Source of the DNA: a virus
IMG/VR virus record: IMGVR_UViG_3300009182_000042
Coordinates: 20,053-84,052 of that record
Direction: 5' to 3' (one strand)
Length of the DNA: 64,000 bases
Below, piece after piece: positions 1-12,900 of the stretch (position 1 is the stretch's first letter; each line of letters starts with the position of its first letter). The translations under genes and the position numbers were made by a program. The notes beneath the pieces were generated by a model. The model was not told the origin of the DNA. It did no database searches and saw only the letters and a list, made by a program, of their open reading frames with translations.

Positions 1-887
1 CAACCAGCGTGTTAATTACAGGAAACGGATTTGCAGACACCTTTCAAACGGGATATAATCTTGTTCTCAATAACATAACTGCGTTGCCAAGCCCGGGTGC
101 CAACTTGACCATAACTGGAAATACTGGTGTTTATAAAGTTACCAGTGCTACTGCGATTTACGGTACCACTGCTCCAAATTTGGAAGTGAATGTGGCTATC
201 AATCCTGCTCTTAGCATACTTGAAAGTCCTGCGAACGGCACCAATGTGCAAATACGTGTCAAGTACAGTCAGGCAAGATTGACCAATCATGATTTCTTAA
301 ATATTGGATTTGGAGATCTAGTAGAATCAAATTATCCTCTACAGATACCACAACCCGGATATAGCAATTTGCTTAACAATCAAACTATTGAAGCCAACTA
401 TGGTCGTGTGTTCTTTACAAGTACGGATCAAGACGGTAACTTCAAGGTAGGTAACTTGTTTGGTGTACAACAGGCTACTGGTATTATTACATTGAGTGCA
501 AGTCAATTTGGATTGTCAGGATTGAGTAGTTTGTCATTGGGTGGTATTGCATTGGGATCTTCCAGTGTGGTCATTACACAATTCAGTACAGATTCTTCAT
601 TCACATCAAATAGTGATGGTATAATACCAACACAACGAGCAATTAGATCATACTTGTCAAGTCGCTTGAGTCAGGGTGGTGCAAACACATTCACTGGGCA
701 AATAACAGCAGGTACGGTAGTAGTCGGCGGCCCAAATTACATCAGATCTAGCATTCCAGCGGGACAAGCAGGATCTTCGGTAAATGTGCAAAGCAAGATG
801 TATATAAATGCTAATGGAGTAGACGGCAATATAGTAGCCCTACATTACTTCATACGTTGGGGTGCGCATCGCACTTTCACGCAATAA
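1..887 (+). CDS. Large tail-fibre/structural protein, C-terminal part (5' truncated by window edge)
   Basis: The reading frame is open from base 3, so the GTG at position 9 is not a real start and the gene begins outside the window. The visible 290 or so residues are Ser/Thr/Gly-rich. They are clearly paralogous to the last 270 residues of the downstream giant protein: both carry GRVFFTSTDQDGNF, then VGNLFGVQQ, then a segment ending FSTD..F..NSD.IIPTQ.AI..Y. This C-terminal domain is typical of fibre-like virion proteins of aquatic T4-like phages (family knowledge from memory). The 3' end is followed by a late-promoter-like box and the next structural gene on the same strand. Role inferred: distal or adhesin part of a virion fibre. 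Receptor unknown. Confidence 0.75.
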   Translation, partial: TSVLITGNGFADTFQTGYNLVLNNITALPSPGANLTITGNTGVYKVTSATAIYGTTAPNLEVNVAINPALSILESPANGTNVQIRVKYSQARLTNHDFLNIGFGDLVESNYPLQIPQPGYSNLLNNQTIEANYGRVFFTSTDQDGNFKVGNLFGVQQATGIITLSASQFGLSGLSSLSLGGIALGSSSVVITQFSTDSSFTSNSDGIIPTQRAIRSYLSSRLSQGGANTFTGQITAGTVVVGGPNYIRSSIPAGQAGSSVNVQSKMYINANGVDGNIVALHYFIRWGAHRTFTQ

Positions 888-895
888 GATAAATA
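888..895 (+). promoter_or_regulatory. T4-late-type promoter box GATAAATA
   Basis: GATAAATA resembles the T4 late -10 element TATAAATA. It ends 23 nt before the ATG of the giant adhesin, leaving room for a short leader with a purine-rich ribosome site (agagg). The same box recurs before other structural genes in this window, which supports a regulatory role. Confidence 0.5.
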
Positions 896-918
896 TTAAT
901 AGACCAGAGGAATAAAAA

Positions 919-3900
919 ATGGCAGAATATAAATTAGGTAGAATTAAGTTTGTATATCAAGGTACTTGGACAGGTAGCAGTACCTATGTGGTAGACGACG
1001 TGGTTTCGGTCGGCGGAAAAACTTATATTTGTATCGTAAGTAACACATCATCAGCGGTATTTGCAACAGATTTAGCTTCCTCATATTGGAGTTTGGTTGC
1101 AGACGGTACTCGTTGGACTGGTACTTGGGCAAATGCTACTTATTATCAATTAGGCGATCAGGTGTTGTACGGCGGTATTGTTTATCAAGCAACAACAGCT
1201 CACACCAGCGCCACTGCAACAGCCACTTTGACAGCTACTGGATTTACAGTTAGTGGCGGAACTGCCACACTGACTTATGCCAGCCAAGTGGTGCAACCAT
1301 TCCTTGTTGGTGCAACTATTACTCTTGCTGGATTTACTCCAACACAGACTAGTGGTACAGTTAATACCGTCAACACAACATTTACAGTTGTTACTTGTAC
1401 TACAACACAAGTTACATTTGCATTGACTGGCACATACACAGTATCGGTTCTGGGCACTGTGGCAGGAGCAAGCCAATTAGGATTAGAACTTAATCAAGCC
1501 AACTGGACAGCATTTGCCAGTAATATCAATTATCTAAGCACATGGTCTGTCAACACACGATACAAAGTCAACGACCTAGTTACATACGGTGGTTATACAT
1601 ATATTGCTACCACTGCACATGTGTCAGCAAACACAACAGCACTGGGTCTTGAACAAGATCAAGCCAAGTGGTCAACATTTAATCCAGGTCTAAGTTATCA
1701 AGGAGCCTGGAGCGGAAGTAGTGTAAAATATCGTTTGAATGATATTGTAAAATACGGAGCCAGCTTGTTTATTTGTACAACAGCTCACGTGTCAAGTGCA
1801 ACATTTAGTACTAGTAATTTTGCCACATTCGTAAACGGACTTCAATATGTTCCAGGCGGTAGCAATGCATGGTCAAGTGCGACAACATATGTAACTGGTG
1901 ATATTGTCACATACGGTGGTAATTTATATGTTGCTTCACAGATTGCAAGTAATCAAAATCCAACAACTGCAACCACTTATTGGAATTTATACACAGGCGG
2001 ATTCAGTTATCAGGGTGCATGGACTGGAGTAACCAGTTACAAAATCGGCCAGGTAGTAAATCTTGGTGGCTATACATATCTAGCTTTGGCAGACAACACT
2101 CAAAATGTATTGACTTTGACAGGTACAACAGTAACAACAAACATTATTACCTTGAGTGCATCAACAACTGCTTTAGTTGCCAATTTACCAGTTGTATTTG
2201 CATCAACAGTCGGCGGACTCACCGGCAGCCAAACTTATTATGTTATCGGTTCAAGCATTACAGCCAACACATTCCAGGTAGCTTCTATATCCGGTGGTGT
2301 TTCACCGGTAACCTTATCAACTACAACAGGGCAAAGTGTTTCGGTAACAACTCAGCCTCAACCACCATTTGCTACTTACTGGTCTCGTTTGAATTCTGGT
2401 ATAAGATACAATCCCACTACCGGTACATATAATGCCGTATCAGCAACCAATGTGACCGGTACTGGCACTAGTGCAACATTTAACGTTACTGCTAGTAAAA
2501 CAACTTACAGTGTTACCCTTGCAAGCGGCGGCTCAGGTTACAGTTCTACCGGCGGATCAAATACAATTAAAATTGTAGGTACCAGTTTGGGCGGATTGAG
2601 CCCAGCTAACGACATCACCATAACAATTACCGGCCAGTCTTCGGGTGCAATTACAACATTTACTTCTGTAGGCTATGCAGTTACTTGGAGTACAGCAGTT
2701 TCTTATGTGTTAGGCGATGTGGTATATTTTGGATCTAATAGTTATATCTGTGTGTCAGGACACGTGAGTGCATCGGGTAATAAACCAGATGCTGATACTG
2801 TTGGTGCCTATTGGAATTTATTGGCAGCAGGTAACGAATCCGCTGTGTTAACTGTCACAGGCGACTTGTTCTATTATGGTTCTACTGGACCTACACGATT
2901 GCCAATTGGCACTGATGGACAAGTGTTACGTGTGAATTCAAATACTCCAAGTTGGGCTTACTACGGACAAATCAACAATATTGTGTATGTGTCCAGCGCC
3001 ACAGGTGTAGATACATTGGCAACAAGTCAAGGAACAACTTTAGACAAACCTTGGAGAACCATACAGTTTGCTTGCCAGCAGGTAGAAAATGGTTACTTGA
3101 ATTTAAATTTAGGTAATTTGATTCAAATCAACAAGCAGTTCTTGTTGAAAGAAGTTAATAATTTTGTTCTTTACAATTACACATTCAACATCACAGCAAC
3201 AACAACATCAACCAACTTGATAACAGTTGGCGGATCCAGCACAATTGCACAGACCACAACTACTAATTTGTATAGTAACATGCCCGTTGTGTTTAACGTG
3301 ACAGCGGGTGGATTGACTGCTGGTACCACATATTATGTGATTGGGTCCAGCATTACTTCTACACAGTTTCAAGTGGCCACCAACCCCAGCACATCTGGCG
3401 CTCAAACAGCAGTGACTTTATCAACAACCAGCACAGCCAATTTGGGTCAATATGTTTACAGTCAGTCTAAAACTGAAAGAGATACAGGATTTATTGTTGA
3501 CGGAATAATTTTTGATATTACACACACTGGTAATAGCAAGACTATTGCCAATGCATTGACTTATTTCAATAGTGCTGGTACTGGCTATACATCCGGAGTA
3601 TTGGCATATGATATCAGCCCGTTTGTCAAGGCATTGAATTATCTAAGTACCTTGATAACATCAAATGTTGGTGCAAATACTGCTCCTGGTACAAATTATC
3701 AAACCACAATCAGCTCAGCAGTTACAGTAACTGGTGCTAGCGGTACTGGTGCAATAGCAACAATCACATTTTCTGCACAAAGTTATGCTTATAATGTGGG
3801 AAGTCAGATAACAGTAGCCAGCGTCAGTCCAGCTGGATATAATGGAACTTATGTGGTACTAAGCAGTACAACCACAAGTGTCAGTTATGCCAACACCACA

Positions 3901-6900
3901 ACTGCCAGCTATATCAGTGGCGGTACTGTGAACTACACAAGAGCTACTCAGCAAATCAATACTACATACACAGCAGAAGCGGCAGCGTTGACCAGAATTC
4001 CAGTATTAGTTGGATTGGTAACAGCGCCATTGAGTTTAGGAAATACAACTCCAATAACTGGTATCCTTGCAAATGCAACTACAACCATATCAGTTAAAAC
4101 AGGAACTTATAACGAAGTATTACCAATCGTGGTACCGTCATACACAGTGGTGTATGGAGATGAATTGAGATCATCAACTGTACAACCAGCTGTAGCTAAT
4201 ATCACGCTGGCTAACGACAAACCAAAAACTATTGTGGCATTGACTCGTCTACAGACACAACTTGGCAATTTGCTACAAAACACAAGTATAACAGGTTCAA
4301 CAGGTAACACACAATATCTGTCAGTATCAGCTTCAACTGGCGCTGCCAGTGTTGCAACATTGACATTTGCCGCACAAACAACTGCACCATTTAGTGTTGG
4401 TCAGTATATCACAGTGAGTGGTTTTACAAGTTCAGCCGCAGGCTACAACGGCAGTTATGCAGTAACAGCATGCACCACTACAACTGTAAGTTATGCCAAC
4501 GCAACAACAGCTTCAACATCTGGATCGCCTATTGTTAGCGGACAAAATACTCAGTTGTCAGTAGCTGATGTGGGAAGTTCTACAGCAGTTAATACAATCA
4601 ATACATTTACCAGCAGTATCAATAACATGATCTTTAACGGAATTGCACAAGTTCCTGCGATTAGTATTACAACTGTTACTGGATACAATAGTTCATTCTT
4701 ACCAGGCCATAGCACAGGTGTTACACAGATTACCAGCAACTATGGATTTATTAAAGCTGAATTGACAGCATTCATGAATACCAACTATAGTAGTGTCTGG
4801 TCAAGTCTAGGAGTTGCTGGTCAACAAATATATCTATTGCAAATTCAATATATTCTGGACGGTATGCAATATGATATGGCTTACGGTTGTAACAATCAAA
4901 GTATAATTAACGGCAGCTCATACTACAGTTTAAATATTAATCAAATTCCTTTGGTTAATCAGCCAGCATATCTTGCAACGTTCCAAAGATTACAAGCCAT
5001 CGTTGGACAAATTGTACGAGCTCAAAGTGTTGCCGCAACAGCTGGTAACGGTGCGACCCAGACAACAGGTTCAGATGCAGGCGTAGCACCAGCCGCATTT
5101 GCTTCAGCACGTATTGCTGATGTAATTTATTGGTTCACCAACGGTAATGCAAACTCAACAGTTAATACTATTACCGGCAGTATCAGCGGTACTACATTAA
5201 CTGTAAGCTCACAAACTAGTGCAGTTGCACCGGGCACATTACTAACAGGAACTGGTATCAATGGCATGTACATTGTTAACCAAATATCCAGCAGTGCTGG
5301 CGCCCAAGCTGCCACAACATACAGCAGTGGCGGTGGCAATGGTACAAGCACATTTGTTGTTGCCAGCGCAACCGGTATTGCCGCAGGTCAATTTATTACT
5401 GGTACTGGTATTCCAGCAGGAACATATGTGGCTTCAACATATAGTTCCGGTAGTACCACAGTGCCTATTGCAAACTATTTTGGTTCACCGGTAACATTTA
5501 CACTCCAAGCTAGCGGTGCATATTTGTTCTACCCAGCAAATACCGCTGGTACATATACTCTAAGCATTACTGGTGGCACAGGCACAGCATTTACATCATT
5601 GTCAACCTTTACACCAGTCAATAGCGGTGCATACACACTGGTTGGTTCCAATGCATTACAACTTGCCTACACACAATTACAAGCAAGAGCAACAGAGATT
5701 GCTTCGGATACTCAAGTATTTGTTGCAAAATACAATCAACAATACAACATAAGCGCAACATTAACAAGCCGCGATGCGGGATTGATTGTGAACGCCCTAA
5801 GTTTTGATGTGTTGTTTACAACCAACTTTAACACCATTGCAGTTGGCCGTGCATTCAACAGATCAAACACCAGCGCCCAAGCAGTTGTTAATAATGTCAA
5901 CAATCAACTTTATGCAACAACAGCCGCTATAAATTTTATTGGTTTCAAAGCCAAAATGATAGCTGCCGCTGGAGGACAAGTTCAGGCACAGACATTGATT
6001 GATGATATTATCTATAGAATTAATGGCCAAGCAACTACGACCTTGACAACAGCGACAGTTAGTACCAATGTGTTGACAGCATCCAGCACCAGTGCAATGG
6101 CAGTTAACCAACCAGTATCATTCACCAACTTGCCAGCCAATATTAACACAACTGTAACTTCAACGCTGGCAGCATTTGCAGGATCAATTACTGCAACTGC
6201 AACTGTGGCATTGACTGGAGTTGGTACAATTACAAGTAATGGTGGCGGTAGCTTTACGTTTGGTACTGCACAATCAGCAGGTACATTTTATGTGGGACAA
6301 GTACTAACACCAACTGGATCATTGAGCGGTATAACATGGACTGGCTACACAGCCGGTACCAGCTATGTTGTTAGTGTTACCAACGGTACAAGCACTGTTA
6401 CGTTGACCACGGTGACTGGCAACGTGCTGACTGTCACACAAGGTACAGCATCTGGCATCACATTCAACACATATCTGGCCACAATAACCACAACGGGTCT
6501 AGTTATTGGATCTGCAATAGCATTATCAAGTACTGGTTTTGGTGGATTAACCACAGCCACTACATACTATGTTATTGGTTTTGGCCCCACAGCAAGTGCA
6601 TCATGTGCATTGAGTGCAACAGCAGGCGGCAACAGCGTGGCGTTGTCAAATGGTTCTGGCACAATGATTGCACAGACTACTACAAATTTACTAAATCTAA
6701 CTGGTTATGTGGGAACGCTGGGTATCACAGTAGGACAACAATGTTATTTCAGTGGAGGTACCTACGCAGGAATATCTCCTTATCAGTTGTATTACATCGT
6801 CAGTGCAAGCGGAACTGGTATTACTGTAAGTACAACATCGGGTGGCTCATCAGTTACAATAAGCACTGTTTCAAGCGGTAGTATGACACTGACTGTGAAT

Positions 6901-9900
6901 GCCGCTGGCGGAATTTGGGCAAACAATCAGTATTATATCAATACAATACCAAGCTCTACCACATTCACTATTACCAATAGTTACAAGAGCGGTACAGCCT
7001 ATACAATCACCAACACAGCCAGCAGTATGACTGCCACGGCAACATTTGGTCCTACTGCTACTGTGTTGTATTACAACAGTCCTATGATACATGGTAGTGT
7101 AACGTACAATGGCACACTGACCACAGTCAATGCCGCTGAGATTATTCGTGCCAACGTTGGATTTTTAAGTGCAGAAGCAACTGCATATGTGGCTGCCAGT
7201 TATGGCGGTTCAATTTCAAGCACAGCCGCAACAACAAACTTGATAACAACTTCGGGCAATCACAACTTTACAGTTGGTGATCCTGTACAATTTAGTGGAA
7301 GTGTAGTTGGCGGGCTTAGTGCGGCAACAACTTATTATGTGTTGACTGTAAACAGCAACACAACATTCACAGTGTCGTTGACTCAAGTAAGCCAAGGTAC
7401 ACAAACGGCAGTGGCGCTAACAAATACAAGTAGTGCGTTCACTGTAACTTATTTTAACACAGCACAAAGTTATATCACTTCATTCTTAAATGGAATGATC
7501 TACGACTTGCAATATACTGGAAACAGTAGAAGTTTGAGAGCTGTAGAGCTCTACAACAATGCTGTTGGTAGCTCCACTATCAGTAACATGTTCTTGGTAC
7601 GTAATGGATCTGGACTTCGAAACATGACTTTGTCAGGTATTACAGGTACCTTGAGTGCGGCAAATGCCTATGGTACAAAACGTCCAACAGGCGGTGCTTA
7701 TACAAGCCTTGATCCAGGCTTTGGACCTAACGATACCAGTGTTCAAATATTGACACGCAGTACCTATGTACAAAATTGTACCATGTTTGGTTATGCCTGC
7801 GTGGGTGCAAAAGTTGACGGAGCACTGCATAGTGCGGGCAATAAGTCTATTGTTTCTAACGATTATACTTGCGTTATCGGTGATGGTATTGGTTGGTGGA
7901 ATACTGGCACTGGGTCTCTAGCAGAACTTGTTTCAGTTTTTAACTACTACAGCTATTCAGGCTATCTAGCTGAGCTAGGTGGACGCATCCGTGCTACAAA
8001 CGGTAACAGTTCTTATGGCACATACGGTGTGCTTGCCGAAGGTACTGACACATTTGAAACTCCAATATATGCCAATTTAAATAACAGAGCGGCTGCCGCC
8101 ACGATAACCACTGTGGTAACTGACAGCACTACACAGATTCTACGATTTGAATATGGTAATGCCGGTATCAACTATACAAATTCTGTTCCTACAGTTAACG
8201 GATCTGGTTACAACGCAGTGGCTTTCCAAGATGAATTCCGTGATGCCGCAGTATTTGAAACAAGATTGATTGATCCAAACAACACAGGATTAACTGGCGG
8301 AACAAGTTATGTGTCAGCAGTTAATGTGGGACAAACCAACGCCAACGGCGTGGGTTATCAACTGATTGCGGCTGCCGACACTGCACTAACTGGCGGGTAT
8401 AATGGCATGAAGGTACAGATAACAGCTGGTACTGGTGTTGGACAAGTTGCTAATATTTTGGCTTTCAACAATGCCAGCAAATATGCACAAATTATTCGTC
8501 CAACATTTGCTACACTACCAGTGACAGCAAGTACAAATGCAACTGCCGCATCCAGCAGTAGTGCTTTCATAGCAACATATGCAGGAAGATATCCAACGCT
8601 GGTAGCACCTGTCATGGGATCAGGCTCTTATGTGGCCGGTATGTATCTAACTAGTAGCGGTACAGTCACAGCTGGTACATATATCACAGCAATCAACACT
8701 GGATCAATCACTAGTGCATCAATAGCCAGTTCAACATTTAGTTCAACTGGATCAATTGGCGCAAGTATTACCGGTGCTGGTACAGCAGCCAATCCATGGA
8801 TAGCAACCATCACAGGTATGAGTAGCACCAGCAGTTTTGTAGTTGGTGCCCAGATCACTGCTACAAATGGTACAGGTACATTATACGGTAGCACTCCAAC
8901 CAGTGTAATTGTAGCAAGTGTTCCAAGCACAACCAGTATCACATACAGCGTGATCGGCGGCACAATTCCCACAACAGGAACTGTTACCAACATTCAACAG
9001 ACCATGTTGTCAGGCTCTGCATTTGCCAACTTGTTACCAGGTATGGTACTAAGTGGTGGTAGTGTGATTGCTAGTTATGTTGCAGGACAGGTAACAGCTA
9101 CTGGAACTGCACTGGCTACTGCCACAATGACTGGAACTATCAGTACAAACACATTGACTCTAGCAACATTCACAGTTGGCTCAATTTACACAGTACAAGT
9201 TGGGCAATATGTTGCTCAAATTAGCGGAATACCAGCGGGCACATACATAACCGCAGTGAACCCAGCAACTGGAGTGATAACAATTAACACAACATTGTAT
9301 GGTGCAGTCAGTGGTAGCAACAGTACTTACACCGCAGGTGGTGCAGGCACATATGCATTAACAGCTAACAGCTTTACAACAGTTACCGGCGCACCAACAA
9401 CAGGTACTCAATATTTGTTGAATACTGCGCAGACTCAGATAGCCGCTACTGTTACAGGCACACAGAACACATTAACTGTGGCCAGCAACGCATCGTTGTA
9501 TAACACAATGCCGTTGTATCTTGGTACAGCAGTTGCACCGTTGAGTGGTGTTGCTATTTCGGCAACTGGAGCAATTTCATTTACCTCAACTACAACAGCA
9601 CTACCAGCTAATACTCAAGTGGTTATTTCTGGTGCTAACGTTGGAACAGGCATAGTGGCGACAGGAACATTCTTTGTGGCTGCAAGCCCATCGCCAACAA
9701 CAACTGGTGTAACATTATTAACTGCACTTTCTGGTGGTACAACTATCAGTACAACAGCAGGTACAGTGGTAACTAGCGGTAACTTATCCAGTGTCAATAT
9801 TGGTTCAAGTGGTAACTTGACATTTACAGCATTAGGCGCGGCACTACCAGCAGGAACACCAGTTGTAATTAGTGGATCAAACGGTGGTGGTGGTACAATT

Positions 9901-12900
9901 GCCAACGGTACATACTATGTTGCTGTGACACCAACACCAACTTCAAGTGCAATAACATTGGTTACCACAAGCGGCGGCTCAACAAGCCCAACCACAACAT
10001 CTGGTACTCCAAGCGGTTTGACATTTGCGTTTAGTTTGGTTAATCCATTGACATTCACCTACACATTAACAGCACCGTTTGGATTATCTTCGTTTAGTGT
10101 GTACTACGTGAACGGCATCACCAACTCAAATGGCGCTGCCAGCACAACATTTAGTGTGACAACTACTGCATCTGGAACATCTCCAGTGGCAGTAAATTCT
10201 ATTACAGGACAAAACGTGTCGCTGTATGCGGCTGGATGGGACCATGTGGTTCCAGGTAGTGTTATCAATAACACTACTGATTTGACATCAGCATACATTA
10301 TAGAACCATCAATCAGCTATACAGGTCCAGGTTACACAGGCGTAGCAAGATCATTGGCAACCAGTGCCAGTTATGTGGGCGTTGCTTACGGTTCTGGAAA
10401 CTATGTTGCTGTATCAACGGGCGCTACCACTACACAATATAGCACAACTGGTCGTGCATGGGCCAACGGCGGCGCATTACCAAGTGCAACATCTTGGAAT
10501 GCTGTAACATATGGCGGAGGCCAAGGCGCACAAGCCACAGTTACAGTTGGTGGTTTTGGCGGAAGCGGTGCAGTATTAACAGCAGTTGTGGTGGGCGGCC
10601 AAGTAACAGGCATTACTATTGTCAACGGTGGCTTCAACTATAACACAGTTCCAACAATCACCATTACTCCAGTCAGCGGAGGATCAGGTGCTTCGGCAAT
10701 CTGTACAGTTCTAAATGGTACTATCACTACAGCTACCATGGTTATTAATGGTTCTGGTTATGCTAGTGGTGCTACAGTTGCAGTGGTTACCAGTGCAGTT
10801 TCCGCAGTTACCACTGTCACACGAGGACAAAATTACGGATACAACAGCACAACTCCATCTGTTACATTAAGTGCTCCATTTAGCGGCACAGTATGGAGCA
10901 GTGGTGGTAGTGGCACAAGTGGTAGTTACTACTATTTTGTGAATACTGGTGTAACTCCTAACGTAACCAACTACTATCAGGCCACAAGTACAGGTACATT
11001 TACCACAAGCGGCCCAACACATACCACCGGTACAGTGGCCAACAACACAGTAAACTTGTTGTATGTGGGTACACAAGCCACAGTAACACCTACATTAACC
11101 AATAATGGTATCAGCAGTTATACAGTAACCGTAGCTGGATTTGGATATTCAACTGTTCCTACAATTACTATTGCAGATTTGTCAGCAAGATTTGTGGCAA
11201 TCAGCACAACAACAGCTGGTGCAAACGTGGCACCTACTGGAGTAGCAGGCGCATGGAATTCTATGACATTGCCAAGTGCAGGTTATAATGCAATTGCATA
11301 TGGTCTAGGACAATATGTTGTAGTAGGCGGTACAGCCGGTGCAGGTATTATAGCAAGCAGTAGCGATGGTATCAACTTCAATGCACGAACTGTTCCAGCA
11401 GGTGCATCAGCTCAGTATTTTAGTGCTGTGGCATACGGTTCTACAGGAACAGGCGCATCTGGTAACACGTCAACTGGATTGTTTGTAGCCATACCTTTGT
11501 ATGGTAACACACCTGTTACAAGTACAAACGGTACCACATGGGCGATTCCACAAACCGCAGGCGGATCCAATGTGACTTTGCCGGCTTCACTGGCATGGAG
11601 CGGGATTGCATATGGTAATGGTCGTTTTGTAGCAATTGCCAGCAATAGTTCTAGCATAGCTTACAGTCTTAACGGTGGCGGCGCTTGGAACTTGTCCACT
11701 GTTGCTGGAGGTTCTGGACTGCCAGGTGTTTACAGTTGGTCAAGTATTGCTTATGGTGAAGGTCAATTTGTGGCCATAGCCGCAAACAGTGCTGTAAGTG
11801 CTACCAGCTGGGACGGTATCAACTGGACTATACAGACATTACCAGCAACACAAAACTGGAGCAGTGTGGCATTTGGTAACCCACTGGCCGCAACTATCGG
11901 ATATAACCCGCTGTTTGTAGCAGTTGCAAATACTGCTGGAACATCTGCGGCTGTGATACATACTGGCGCAACGCCACAAGGCCGTGTCAAAGTAACTAGC
12001 AATGCAGTTAGTGAAATACGTGTGATTGAGCCAGGAAGTGGATTTGCAAAAGGTATTGTTACTGCAACAACCGCAACCACAAACGTTATCACAGCTGATA
12101 ATATTGAAAACTTGTCAGCAAATCAACCAGTTGAGTTTAATACAGTAAGTGCAGGTGGGTTGGCTTTACAAACAACTTACTATGTGATTGGTTCCAGTAT
12201 TACAACAACCTCAGCACCAGCCGGCACGTTCCAAGTGGCTACCACATCGGGTGGCACAGTACCAGTGACATTGACAACCACTTCACCAACCGGTATGACA
12301 TACACAACTGGTCCTATAGTTACTATTACTGATCCAAACCGTATTAATGCGGCATTGGTCAGAGTGCGTACAGGTGATGGAGTGCTTGGTAACCCTAGCT
12401 TTCCTAACAGAGGTGCTGCCAATGCAACTGCAACAGCAAACACAGTAGGTGACGGATATAGCGACATCTATCAGACCAGCACATTTATCAACATAAGCAA
12501 TTTGTATACTTTACCAACTGCTGGTGCAAACGTGCAATTTGCATCAATATCAAATGTTTGGTACAAATTGGTTGCAGTGACAAACTTGTTGGGTATTCCA
12601 GGCAACTACACAGCCACATTCCAGATAAATCCAGGACTTAGCGTGTATCTTGCTCCTACCACTGGTAATTTGATTACCACAAGATTGAAATACAGTCAGG
12701 TTCGCTTGACTGGACATGATTTCTTATATATCGGTACTGGAAACCAGACACAGACAAATTATCCGTATGTCAATGTAAGTAGTGCAGTTTCTGCCAATCA
12801 AACATTGGGCAGTGTGGGTGGCCGTGTGTTCTTTACAAGTACAGACCAGGACGGCAACTTCAACGTTGGAAACTTGTTTGGAGTACAGCAATCAACAGGT

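Noticed and set aside
1150-1476. Minus-strand Cys-rich ORF of 108 aa
   Set aside because: Antisense to the Thr-rich repeats of the giant adhesin. ACA/ACC/GCA codons read backwards give Cys/Gly/Val-rich frames. The same artefact explains other minus ORFs at 5863-6111, 6871-7092 and 57258-58769.
1980-2432. Plus-strand 150-aa ORF within the giant adhesin
   Set aside because: Alternate-frame shadow of the long ORF with no ribosome site and atypical composition.
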